A stretch of DNA of 13,054 bases. Source: Clostridiales bacterium UBA4696 (GTDB lineage: Bacteria > Bacillota > Clostridia > Oscillospirales > Oscillospiraceae). The position numbers were made by a program, and so were the translations under genes. This document shows, one piece after another, positions 5,975 to 13,054 of this stretch (positions within the stretch are counted from its first letter, which is position 1; every line of letters begins with the position of its first letter). Under the pieces are notes generated by a model. That model did not search any database and had not been told where the DNA came from. It saw only the letters and a program-made list of their open reading frames with translations. The stretch covers positions 1,935 through 14,988 of the forward strand of contig DHKK01000065.1 in NCBI GenBank assembly GCA_002404795.1. Direction: 5' to 3'.

Positions 5975-6874
5975 ATGTCCTTTTCTTCCAATGTCAAGCA
6001 GGAGCTGTGCCGCCTGCCCATCAGCCGCCGGCAGGAGGCCTCGGCCGAGCTGTACGGCATTCTGCTCTACTGCAACGCCTTTACGGCCGAGCTGATCCGC
6101 ATCACGACCGAATCGCGGGATCTGGCTGACCGGCTGCCGCGGCTGATGAAAAAGGTAGCCGGATTTTCCTTCGACCAGGAGCCGGACGCGGAGGAGACCG
6201 GGAAGCTGGTCTTCACGGTCGACTCGCAGGAAAAGATCCATAAGATCTTCGCCCAGTTCGGCCTGTCCGCAGCGAAGGATGTGACGCTGCATGTCAACTA
6301 CGGGATCCTGGAAGAGGATGAGGAGCGGCTGGCGTTCCTACGCGGGGCGTTTTTATCCGGCGGTTCGGTCACAGACCCGGCCAAGCGCTATCATCTCGAG
6401 CTCACGACCTCCCACTACAAGGTCAGCCGCGAGACCTGCGCGCTGCTGCTGGACGCAGGTTTCTCTCCGAAGGAGACCACGCGCGGCGGCAACAGTATCC
6501 TGTATTTTAAGCAGAGCAACCTCATCGAGGATTTTCTGACCGCCATCGGCGCGCCCGTCTGCGCGATGGGCGTGATGGAGGCCAAGGTCGAAAAGGACCT
6601 GCGCAACGGCGTCAACCGCCGCGTCAACTGCGAGACCGCAAACCTGACTAAGGTCGTCGACGCGTCGATGGAGCAGGTCGCGGCCATCCGGAAGCTGCAG
6701 AAGCGTGGCCAGCTCAAGGACCTGCCGCCGAAGCTCCGCGAGACGGCAAAGCTCCGTCTGGAGAACCCTGAGGCGACGCTGCAGGAGCTTGCCGCCATGC
6801 AGGATCCGCCTGTTTCCAAATCCGCGATGAACCACCGCATGCGCAAGCTCGTTGCGCTTGCGAACGAGAGCTGA
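5975..6874 (+). CDS. whiA: DNA-binding protein WhiA
   Basis: A 299-residue DNA-binding protein. The N-terminal half is a degenerate LAGLIDADG homing-endonuclease fold, with the block F-L-R-G-A-F-L-S-G-G-S-V-T-D-P at 121-135. The C-terminal domain (from about 215) is helix-turn-helix, with the family motif N-R-R-V-N-C-E-T-A-N at 214-223 and V-S-K-S-A-M-N-H-R-M-R-K at 280-291. In Streptomyces WhiA controls sporulation septation; in Bacillus it influences cell division and chromosome segregation without clear transcriptional targets. The ATG at 5975 (M-S-F-S-S-N-V-K-Q-E-L, the usual N-terminus) has AAAGGA 11 bases upstream. An in-frame ATG at 5927 lies inside yvcK and is less likely. It follows yvcK by 23 bases and precedes dnaE by 16, suggesting one transcript. 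Confidence 0.95.
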   Translation: MSFSSNVKQELCRLPISRRQEASAELYGILLYCNAFTAELIRITTESRDLADRLPRLMKKVAGFSFDQEPDAEETGKLVFTVDSQEKIHKIFAQFGLSAAKDVTLHVNYGILEEDEERLAFLRGAFLSGGSVTDPAKRYHLELTTSHYKVSRETCALLLDAGFSPKETTRGGNSILYFKQSNLIEDFLTAIGAPVCAMGVMEAKVEKDLRNGVNRRVNCETANLTKVVDASMEQVAAIRKLQKRGQLKDLPPKLRETAKLRLENPEATLQELAAMQDPPVSKSAMNHRMRKLVALANES

Positions 6875-6890
6875 GAAAGGAGCGCCCGCC

Positions 6891-9800
6891 ATGTCATTTG
6901 TGCATCTGCACGTCCACAGCGAATACAGTCTGCTGGATGGCGCCTGCCGCATCGGCTCGATGATGGAGCGCGTGCAGGAGATCGGCCAGGAGGCCATCGC
7001 CCTGACCGACCACGGCGTCATGTACGGCACGATCGACTTTTACCGCGCGGCAAAGAAGGCCGGGATCAAACCCATCGTCGGCTGCGAGGTCTATGTCGCC
7101 CGCCGCACGCGCTTCGATAAGATCCACGGCGTCGACAAGGAACCCTACCATCTCGTCCTTCTGTGCGAAAACGAGACCGGCTACCGCAATCTCAGCTATA
7201 TGGTCTCGCTCGGCTTCACAGAGGGCTTTTATAACCGCCCGCGCGTGGATATGGAGCTGCTGCGCGAGCACCACGAGGGTCTGATTGCCCTGTCCGCCTG
7301 CCTGGCCGGGCGCATCCCGCAGTCGATCATGCAGGACAACCTGCAGGCCGCCGAGCAGGCGGCACGCGAGTATGCCGAAATTTTCGGGCCGGACCATTTT
7401 TATCTGGAGCTGCAGGATCACGGCATCCCGGAGCAGAGGACCGTCAACGCGCAGATCCGAAAGCTGGCGGAAAAACTCGATCTGCCGCTCGTCGTGACAA
7501 ACGACGCGCACTATCTGCGCAAGTCGGACGCGAAAATGCAGGACGTGCTGCTCTGCATCCAGACCGGCAAGACCGTCGACGACCCGAACCGCATGAAATT
7601 TGAGACGGAGGAATTCTATCTCAAGAGCGAAGAGGAGCTGCGCGAGCTGTTCCCGGATGTGCCGGAGGCGTTTGACAATACAGTAAAAATTGCGGAGCGC
7701 TGCAATGTGGAGTTTACGTTCGGAAAGTATTTCCTGCCGGAATTCAAGCTCCCGGAGGGCGTGACGAGTCTTTCGTATCTCAAGCAGCTCTGCTGCGAGG
7801 GCTTTGACGAGCTCTACGGGACGGAGCACCCGGAATATATGCAGCAGCTCGACTACGAGATCGACATGATCGAGAAGATGGGCTTTACCGATTACTTCCT
7901 CATCGTGTGGGATTTCGTGCGCTTTGCCAAATCGGCCGGGATCCCGGTCGGCCCCGGGCGCGGCAGCGCCGCGGGCTCGATGGTCACCTACTGCCTGCAT
8001 ATCACCGAGATCGATCCCATGAAATACGGGCTTTATTTCGAGCGCTTCCTCAACCCGGCGCGCGTGACGATGCCCGATATCGATATGGACTTCGGCGACA
8101 CCCGGCGCGCCGAGGTCGTCGACTACGTCCGGCGCAAATACGGCGAGGACCATGTCGCACAGATCGTCACCTTCGGTACCATGGCTGCGCGCGGCTCTAT
8201 CCGCGACGTCGGCCGCGTGATGAACTTCACCTACGCCGAGACGGACGCGGTGGCCAAGCTCGTGCCGCCGACGCCGCACATGACGCTGGCGGACGCGCTG
8301 AAGCAGTCGCCGCAGCTGCGGCAGATGTACGACTCCGACGAACGGGTCAGGGAGCTGGTCGATACGGCGAAGGCCATCGAGGGTATGCCGCGCAACACCT
8401 CGACGCATGCCGCAGGCGTCGTCATCACCAAGCTCCCGGTCTATGACTACGTGCCGCTGGCGACGAACGACGGCACGATCGTCACCGAATATACCATGAC
8501 GACGCTGGAGGAGCTGGGGCTTCTCAAGATGGACTTCCTCGGCCTGCGCAACATCACTGTCATCGATGACGCCATCTGCGACATCCGCAAGACCGAGCCG
8601 GACTTCTCCATGGCCCGCGTCACCGACAACGATCCGAAGGTCATGGACATGCTCACGCAGGGCCGGACCGCCGGTGTGTTCCAGATGGAATCGACCGGTA
8701 TGACGGGCGTGTGCATGGGCCTGAAGCCGCAGTCGATCGAAGATCTGTCCATCATCGTCGCCGCTTACCGGCCGGGCCCGATGGAATCGATCCCGCGCCT
8801 GATCGCCTGCAAGCAGGATCCGTCACTCGTCAAATACAAGCACCCGATGCTGCAGCCCATCCTCTCCGTTACCTACGGCTGCATCCTCTATCAGGAGCAG
8901 GTCATCGAGATCTTCCGCAAGCTTGCCGGGTATTCTCTTGGGCAGGCGGATATGGTGCGCCGCGCCATGAGCAAAAAGAAGGTCAAGGACATCGAAAAGG
9001 AGCGCGGCGCGTTCATCCGCGGCGACGCATCCCGCAATATCTCCGGCTGCGTGGCCAACGGCATCCCGGAGGACGTCGCGGCGTCCATCTACAACGAGAT
9101 GTACGACTTCGCGAACTACGCGTTCAACAAGGCACATTCCGTCTGCTATGCCGTCATCGCGTACCAGACGGCGTGGTTCAAGTGCTATTATCCGCGCGAG
9201 TATATGGCGGCGCTCATGACCTCGGTCCTGGACAGCTCTGTCAAGATCTCCGAGTATATCGCCGAATGCCGCGCCATGGACATTGCTCTCCTGCCGCCGG
9301 ATATCAACGAATCGAACGACAACTTCACCGTCGTGCCGGGCGGCATCCGCTTCGGTCTGGCCGCCATCAAGAACATCGGGCGCGGCTTCATCCTGAAGGT
9401 TATGGACGAGCGCGAGCAGCGCGGGAAGTTCACGAGCCTTGAGGATTTCGCCCTGCGCATGTACGGCACGGACCTCAATAAGCGCGCGCTGGAAAACCTC
9501 ATCAAGGCCGGCGCCTGCGACGGCTTCGGGCTCAACCGCGCGCAGATGCTGCGCATGTACGAGCTCATTATGGATGCCGTCGCCAACCAGAAAAGCAAGA
9601 ACGTCGAGGGCCAGATGGGCCTGTTCGACCTGCTTTCCGGTGAGGATGCGCCCGCGGCCATGCCTGCCATCCCGGTGCCGAATATCCCGGAGCTGAGCGC
9701 GCAGGAAAAGATGAGCCTGGAAAAACAGACGACCGGTCTGTACCTCTCCGGCCACCCGATGGACGATTACCGCCCGCTGCTGCGCGGGATGGACGTCGTG

Positions 9801-10364
9801 CCGATCGGCGAGATCATGGAATGCTTCGAAAACGGTGAGGATACCTATCAGGACGAGCAGATCGTGAACATCGCCGGGATCGTCGAGGCCGTCAAGATGA
9901 AGACCACGAAGTCCGGCTCCATGATGGCCTACGTCACGGTCGAGGACGACACCGGCTCGATGGAGCTGCTGGTCTTTTCGGGCGTGCTCGGCCAGTATGG
10001 CTCGATGCTGTATGAAAATTCGGCGGTGATTTTGAACGGGCGCATCTCCGTGCGGGATGAAAAGCCGCCGCAGCTGGTCGTCAACCGGGTTTTGCCGATC
10101 GCCGATATGCAGGATGCGGACGTGTCCCAGGCCGCGCGGCAGGCTGCCGCGCAGGCGCATACCGTGTACCTCAAGATCGAAAATTCGGAGCAGAGCAGCG
10201 CCCGGAAGGTCTTCCCGGTTTTAAAAATGTTCCCGGGCAAGGCGAAGGCCGTGGTCTATTACGCGGATACCGGCGCGAGAATGGGCGGCAAGTGCGCGCT
10301 CGACGAGCGGATGCTCCGCGAGATGCGCGAGCTGCTCGGTGAAAAAAATGTGATCGTAAAGTAG
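6891..10364 (+). CDS. dnaE: DNA polymerase III subunit alpha
   Basis: A 1157-residue replicative C-family polymerase. The N-terminal PHP domain starts V-H-L-H-V-H-S-E-Y-S-L-L-D-G. All nine expected metal ligands seem present: H7, H9, D16, H41, E66, H87, C137, D205 and H207. The polymerase core has the G-P-G-R-G-S-A-A-G-S loop (354-363), catalytic D396 and D398 in P-D-I-D-M-D-F-G-D, and D548 in K-M-D-F-L-G-L-R. It continues through the fingers (Y-Q-E-Q-V at 667-671; F-N-K-A-H-S at 745-750), a helix-hairpin-helix region near 850-880, and an OB fold at about 990-1070. The protein ends shortly after the OB fold, without a DnaQ-type exonuclease insertion, which separates it from PolC. The ATG at 6891 has AAAGGAG 8 bases upstream; an in-frame earlier start lies inside whiA. 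Clostridia usually also carry polC, so this may be a second replicative polymerase. Confidence 0.97.
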   Translation: MSFVHLHVHSEYSLLDGACRIGSMMERVQEIGQEAIALTDHGVMYGTIDFYRAAKKAGIKPIVGCEVYVARRTRFDKIHGVDKEPYHLVLLCENETGYRNLSYMVSLGFTEGFYNRPRVDMELLREHHEGLIALSACLAGRIPQSIMQDNLQAAEQAAREYAEIFGPDHFYLELQDHGIPEQRTVNAQIRKLAEKLDLPLVVTNDAHYLRKSDAKMQDVLLCIQTGKTVDDPNRMKFETEEFYLKSEEELRELFPDVPEAFDNTVKIAERCNVEFTFGKYFLPEFKLPEGVTSLSYLKQLCCEGFDELYGTEHPEYMQQLDYEIDMIEKMGFTDYFLIVWDFVRFAKSAGIPVGPGRGSAAGSMVTYCLHITEIDPMKYGLYFERFLNPARVTMPDIDMDFGDTRRAEVVDYVRRKYGEDHVAQIVTFGTMAARGSIRDVGRVMNFTYAETDAVAKLVPPTPHMTLADALKQSPQLRQMYDSDERVRELVDTAKAIEGMPRNTSTHAAGVVITKLPVYDYVPLATNDGTIVTEYTMTTLEELGLLKMDFLGLRNITVIDDAICDIRKTEPDFSMARVTDNDPKVMDMLTQGRTAGVFQMESTGMTGVCMGLKPQSIEDLSIIVAAYRPGPMESIPRLIACKQDPSLVKYKHPMLQPILSVTYGCILYQEQVIEIFRKLAGYSLGQADMVRRAMSKKKVKDIEKERGAFIRGDASRNISGCVANGIPEDVAASIYNEMYDFANYAFNKAHSVCYAVIAYQTAWFKCYYPREYMAALMTSVLDSSVKISEYIAECRAMDIALLPPDINESNDNFTVVPGGIRFGLAAIKNIGRGFILKVMDEREQRGKFTSLEDFALRMYGTDLNKRALENLIKAGACDGFGLNRAQMLRMYELIMDAVANQKSKNVEGQMGLFDLLSGEDAPAAMPAIPVPNIPELSAQEKMSLEKQTTGLYLSGHPMDDYRPLLRGMDVVPIGEIMECFENGEDTYQDEQIVNIAGIVEAVKMKTTKSGSMMAYVTVEDDTGSMELLVFSGVLGQYGSMLYENSAVILNGRISVRDEKPPQLVVNRVLPIADMQDADVSQAARQAAAQAHTVYLKIENSEQSSARKVFPVLKMFPGKAKAVVYYADTGARMGGKCALDERMLREMRELLGEKNVIVK

Positions 10365-10384
10365 TCGCTTTTTTACAAATTCGC

Positions 10385-10413
10385 TACACTTTTGCAACCT
10401 GGCATGTTATACT
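10385..10413 (+). promoter_or_regulatory. Extended -10 promoter of the lipoprotein/two-component unit
   Basis: TGTTATACT (10405-10413) is an extended -10 with hexamer TATACT. A weak -35 (TACACT, 10385-10390) lies 17 bases upstream. The start would be near 10420, almost on the first in-frame ATG at 10421, which argues that translation begins at the downstream TTG. No convincing terminator separates dnaE from this promoter, so read-through is also possible. Confidence 0.6.
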
Positions 10414-10426
10414 GTATTTTATGGGA

Positions 10427-10435
10427 AAAGGGGGA
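10427..10435 (+). promoter_or_regulatory. Ribosome binding site that selects the TTG start
   Basis: AAAGGGGGA ends 6 bases before the TTG at 10442. The alternative ATGs fit poorly: 10421 precedes the site, and 10454 is about 19 bases past it. Confidence 0.7.
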
Positions 10436-10441
10436 TTTGCG

Positions 10442-11779
10442 TTGCGGTTGCGGATGAAACGGATGCTGCTGGCCGTGCTGGCCGCGGCGATGTCGCTGGT
10501 CCTGTCCGGCTGCTTTGTCAAGACCGTCGACGAGCTGTACACGCTCCCCAAGCACTCTGATGAATATAACCGGCTGGAACAGGCCATCGACCAGGTCATG
10601 TCCAGCCAGAACGCGTCCTACGCCGCGCCGGTCTCCGGCATGAACCAGCAGTCGGTCCAGCTGGCCGATCTGGACGGCGACGGGACGGAAGAGGCGGTCG
10701 CTTTTCTGAAAACGACGGGCGATAAGCCGCTCAAGGCCTGCATCTTTTCCCGTGTCGATGAGGATTATCAGCTCATGGACGTGATCGAGGGCGACGGCAC
10801 CAGCTTCGCGAGCGTGGAATATGTGCCGCTGACCGGCGGCCCCGGCGTTGAGCTGGTCATCGGACGGCAGCTTTCCACGGACGTGCTGCAGTCGCTGTGC
10901 GCGTATTCGTACACCGGCGGGCATGTGGTCGAGCTGCTGAGCACGAATTACTCGGAATACCGCTGCGTCGATCTCGACGAAGACGGGCGGACGGATCTGT
11001 TCGTCCTCCGCTTTGACGCGGAGCAGCCGCAGGGCGTGGCCGAGCTCTACCGCTGGCAGGGCGACCAGATGGAGCGCGAGCCGGAGGCGTATCTGACGGC
11101 CGGCGCGTCGCCGGTCAAGCGCATTGTGTCCGGCGATCTGATGGAGGATGTCCCGGCTGTCTTCGTGGCGAGCGCCTATGAAGAGAACGGGCTTGTGACC
11201 GACGTGTTTGCCTTCCAGAACGGCGTGTTCCGCAATATCACCGCTGCCGACCCTGGCAGCGCGCTTTCCAACGTGCGTAGCTATTACGTCTACGCCACCG
11301 ATGTGGACAGCGACGGACTTATTGAGCTGCCGCAGATCCTCCCGCTGCCGTCGGCCGCGGGCTCGGAAGAGAGCTACAGCGTCATCAGCTGGTATAATTT
11401 AGACCTGCAGGGCCGCAGCACACCGAAGCTGACGACCTATCACAGTTTTTCCGGCGGCTGGTTCTTATCCCTGCCGGACCGGTGGCAGAACCGGCTCTGC
11501 ATCACCCGCAGTGAAGAGGTCGGCGGTGTCCGCGGCTACGTCTTCTCCGAGTGGAAGGATGAGACGCACACGGAGCCGATCTTCACCATCTATGCCTTCT
11601 CCGGCGACGACCGGGCGCAGCTCGCTTCGTCTGACGGCCGGTTCCTCCTTGCCGAGAAGGGCGATATCACATACGCAGCGCAGCTTGCAGCAGGGAAGTG
11701 GGCAGGCGAGCTTTCCGAGCAGACGCTCAGAGGCATGTTCCACTTTATTCATATTGACTGGAATTCGGGAGAGACGTGA
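10442..11779 (+). CDS. Predicted lipoprotein with Asp-rich FG-GAP/VCBS-like repeats
   Basis: I do not recognise a named family. From the TTG start the product is 445 residues and begins with a textbook lipoprotein signal: basic M-R-L-R-M-K-R-M, a hydrophobic stretch, and the lipobox L-S-G-C with the lipidated cysteine at 24. It should therefore sit on the outer face of the membrane. Three D-x-D-x-D-G-x-x-[DE] loops resemble calcium-binding loops of FG-GAP/VCBS beta-propellers: D76-L-D-G-D-G, D177-L-D-E-D-G and D287-V-D-S-D-G. A degenerate one (G-D-L-M-E-D at 231-236) lies midway between the last two, giving a 55-residue period, and a weaker one may lie near 125-141. The response regulator starts 13 bases after its stop, so the three genes probably form one unit. 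A role as ligand-binding accessory to the kinase is my inference; a structural or adhesin-like role is equally open. Confidence 0.85.
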   Translation: MRLRMKRMLLAVLAAAMSLVLSGCFVKTVDELYTLPKHSDEYNRLEQAIDQVMSSQNASYAAPVSGMNQQSVQLADLDGDGTEEAVAFLKTTGDKPLKACIFSRVDEDYQLMDVIEGDGTSFASVEYVPLTGGPGVELVIGRQLSTDVLQSLCAYSYTGGHVVELLSTNYSEYRCVDLDEDGRTDLFVLRFDAEQPQGVAELYRWQGDQMEREPEAYLTAGASPVKRIVSGDLMEDVPAVFVASAYEENGLVTDVFAFQNGVFRNITAADPGSALSNVRSYYVYATDVDSDGLIELPQILPLPSAAGSEESYSVISWYNLDLQGRSTPKLTTYHSFSGGWFLSLPDRWQNRLCITRSEEVGGVRGYVFSEWKDETHTEPIFTIYAFSGDDRAQLASSDGRFLLAEKGDITYAAQLAAGKWAGELSEQTLRGMFHFIHIDWNSGET

Positions 11780-11792
11780 GGAGCGTAATGGA

Positions 11793-12479
11793 ATGAAGAA
11801 AGTAATGATTCTGGAAGACGAGGTCAGCATCCGGAGCTTTGTGGTCATCAACCTCAAGCGCGCCGGCTACGAAGTCGTGGAGGCCGGGACGGGCGAGGAA
11901 GCGCTGGAGCTTCTGAAGGCCAATCCGGACGTCGGCGTCGCCATTCTGGATATTATGCTGCCCGGGATCGACGGCTTTGAGGTCTGCCGCAGCATCCGGG
12001 CGACGGATAAAAAGATCGGCATTATTATGTTAACTGCGAGAAGCCAGGAGATGGACAAGATCACGGGCCTCATGACCGGCGCGGACGACTATATGACCAA
12101 GCCCTTCAGCCCCGCGGAGCTGACAGCGCGGATCGATGCGCTCTACCGCCGCATCGACTCGGACGGCTCGTCCAACCAGATCGAACTCAAGCACGGCCCG
12201 TTCGTGCTCAACACGCGCAACCGCACGCTCGACAAGGACGGCCGCCGCATCAAGCTCACGCAGGTGGAATACGCCATCGTGAAGCTGTTCATGCAGAATC
12301 CCGGGCGGGCGCTGTCCCGCGAGGACATTCTGGCCGCGGTCTGGGGCCGCGACTATGACGGCGAGCTCAAGATCGTCGATGTCAACATCCGCCGTCTGCG
12401 CATCAAGATCGAGGATGATACCGCGAGCCCGACCTACATCACGACGGTCTGGGGCTTCGGATACAAGTGGGGTGCCTGA
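11793..12479 (+). CDS. OmpR/PhoB-family response regulator
   Basis: A 228-residue cytosolic transcription factor. The receiver domain (about 1-120) has the acidic pocket E8-D9-E10, phospho-acceptor D53 in L-D-I-M-L-P, switch T81, and K103 in T-K-P-F. The winged-helix DNA-binding domain (about 130-226) has the L-T-x-V-E-Y start, the recognition-helix region V-D-V-N-I-R-R-L-R-I-K, and a C-terminal V-W-G-F-G-Y-K-W hairpin. The ATG at 11793 has GAGGAG nine bases upstream; an upstream ATG at 11788 is out of frame. It is paired with the kinase gene 44 bases downstream. The sequence resembles WalR/PhoP-type regulators, but I cannot assign a regulon. Confidence 0.95.
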   Translation: MKKVMILEDEVSIRSFVVINLKRAGYEVVEAGTGEEALELLKANPDVGVAILDIMLPGIDGFEVCRSIRATDKKIGIIMLTARSQEMDKITGLMTGADDYMTKPFSPAELTARIDALYRRIDSDGSSNQIELKHGPFVLNTRNRTLDKDGRRIKLTQVEYAIVKLFMQNPGRALSREDILAAVWGRDYDGELKIVDVNIRRLRIKIEDDTASPTYITTVWGFGYKWGA

Positions 12480-12493
12480 GAAGAAGCAGGGAA

Positions 12494-12517
12494 GCGCCGG
12501 TGCGGCGCACGAGGTGA
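12494..12517 (+). promoter_or_regulatory. Hairpin plus ribosome binding site before the kinase gene
   Basis: GCGCCG, loop GTG, CGGCGC (12494-12508) is a perfect GC-only 6-bp stem. It ends two bases before the GAGGTGA ribosome binding site (12511-12517), which serves the TTG start at 12524. The stem may limit kinase translation relative to the regulator; this is inference. Confidence 0.5.
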
Positions 12518-12523
12518 AAACGC

Positions 12524-13054
12524 TTGAAGAAAAAGAAACGGTTGTCCGGCATCGAGCGGCGCTGGTTCGTGAACAATGTGGGCGTCATCATGCTACTGGT
12601 GCTGGCGTGCGTGCTTGGCGTCGTGCTCTCCATGGCGGCCTATTACGATACGAACCTGCGCTCCGGTCTTGAAAACAAGGCGAAGACGACGACCGATTTT
12701 TTCAGCAATTATATCGGCCAGAGCTACAACGAATACTATCAGTCCTGCATCAAATTTGCCAAGACGTTTGAGGACAAGGACAGGCTGGAGCTGCAGTTCA
12801 TCTCGCCGGGCGGCAAGATCGTCGCCTCCTCCTACGGGAAATTTGCGGGCCGCTCGCCCTCCACGCCGGAGATCCAGCAGGCCATCGACAGCCAGCAGAC
12901 CCGGCACTACAAGGGCCGCAACCCCCTGACCGGCGAGCGCATCCTCGCCGTGTCCAGCCCGATGATCTACACCAACGGCGAGGTCATCGGCGTGCTGCGC
13001 TATGTGACGAGCCTGCGCAACGCGGACCTGCAGGTCCTCATGATCGCGCTCATC
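12524..13054 (+). CDS. Membrane sensor histidine kinase, N-terminal part (cut by window end)
   Basis: The frame is open from a TTG to the last base, giving 177 residues. An in-frame stop (TGA at 12515) rules out any earlier start, and GAGGTGA lies 6 bases upstream of the TTG; the next ATG would remove half of the first membrane helix. The protein has a basic N-terminus (K-K-K-K-R), a membrane helix at about 18-40, an outside domain at about 41-167, and the beginning of a second helix (L-Q-V-L-M-I-A-L-I). The outside domain has I-S-P-G-G-K-I-V-A-S-S, P-E-I-Q-Q-A-I, and S-S-P-M-I-Y-T-N-G-E-V-I-G-V-L-R-Y. This is like the Cache/PAS-like sensor region of WalK/PhoR-type kinases. HAMP, phospho-acceptor histidine and ATPase regions lie beyond the window. 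The adjacent response regulator strongly supports the kinase call. Confidence 0.88.
   Translation, partial: MKKKKRLSGIERRWFVNNVGVIMLLVLACVLGVVLSMAAYYDTNLRSGLENKAKTTTDFFSNYIGQSYNEYYQSCIKFAKTFEDKDRLELQFISPGGKIVASSYGKFAGRSPSTPEIQQAIDSQQTRHYKGRNPLTGERILAVSSPMIYTNGEVIGVLRYVTSLRNADLQVLMIALI

Noticed and set aside
5975..6400. LAGLIDADG-like segment as a homing endonuclease or mobile intron
   Set aside because: This fold is a normal part of WhiA. The gene context and C-terminal helix-turn-helix match whiA, and no interrupted host gene is present.
6894..10160. Large minus-strand open frames opposite dnaE (about 504 and 445 codons)
   Set aside because: They mirror dnaE codons and have no ribosome binding site or recognisable domain. 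dnaE itself is intact and unmistakable on the plus strand.
10342..10348. A7 run near the dnaE end as a programmed slippage site
   Set aside because: Only five codons remain after it, and the zero-frame product ends at the expected place past the OB fold; no second product is apparent.
12515..12528. cre-like match TGAAAACGCTTGAA at the kinase start (9 of 10 fixed positions)
   Set aside because: It is formed by the ribosome binding site and start codon inside an operon, lacks palindromic symmetry in its outer bases, and has no nearby promoter.

Overview
The window looks like chromosome from a GC-rich, Gram-positive gut clostridium, probably Oscillospirales (Oscillospiraceae/Ruminococcaceae-like). 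This rests on the gene order hprK / murB-rapZ-yvcK-whiA-dnaE, the SLH-domain surface protein, strong AAGGAGG-type ribosome binding sites, near-consensus sigma-A promoters, and the style of the stem-loop repeat at 361-556. The taxonomic call is from memory of such genomes, not from a search. No tRNA, rRNA, CRISPR array, transposase or phage gene was seen.

Layout. Bases 1-312 hold the C-terminus of an S-layer-homology protein, followed by a hairpin terminator. Bases 313-626 have no credible gene. They carry a run of short stem-loops that looks like an interspersed non-coding repeat, then the terminator of rpmB. rpmB (ribosomal protein L28, minus strand) and hprK (HPr kinase/phosphorylase, plus strand) diverge from a 200-base region with two strong promoters, A-tract DNA and two palindromes. 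One palindrome has the CG centre typical of LacI-family operators. hprK and a LacI-family regulator gene (minus strand) converge on a shared bidirectional terminator.

The lacI-family gene and murB diverge at about 3037-3150. From murB onward, five genes are packed with gaps of 5-23 bases: murB, rapZ, yvcK, whiA and dnaE. They link peptidoglycan precursor synthesis, amino-sugar and central carbon control, a division/segregation-linked DNA-binding protein, and the DNA polymerase III alpha subunit. hprK belongs to the same carbon-signalling theme.

After dnaE there is no clear terminator. A new extended -10 promoter leads into a three-gene unit: a lipoprotein with Asp-rich FG-GAP/VCBS-like repeats, an OmpR-family response regulator, and a membrane histidine kinase cut off by the window end. 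The kinase's extracytoplasmic region resembles the Cache/PAS-like domains of WalK/PhoR-type sensors. The lipoprotein and the kinase both appear to start at TTG, which the ribosome binding sites decide.

Most of the window is conserved core chromosome. The least explained parts are the lipoprotein/two-component unit, the stem-loop repeat cluster, and the operator-like palindromes around the rpmB-hprK and lacI-murB intergenic regions.
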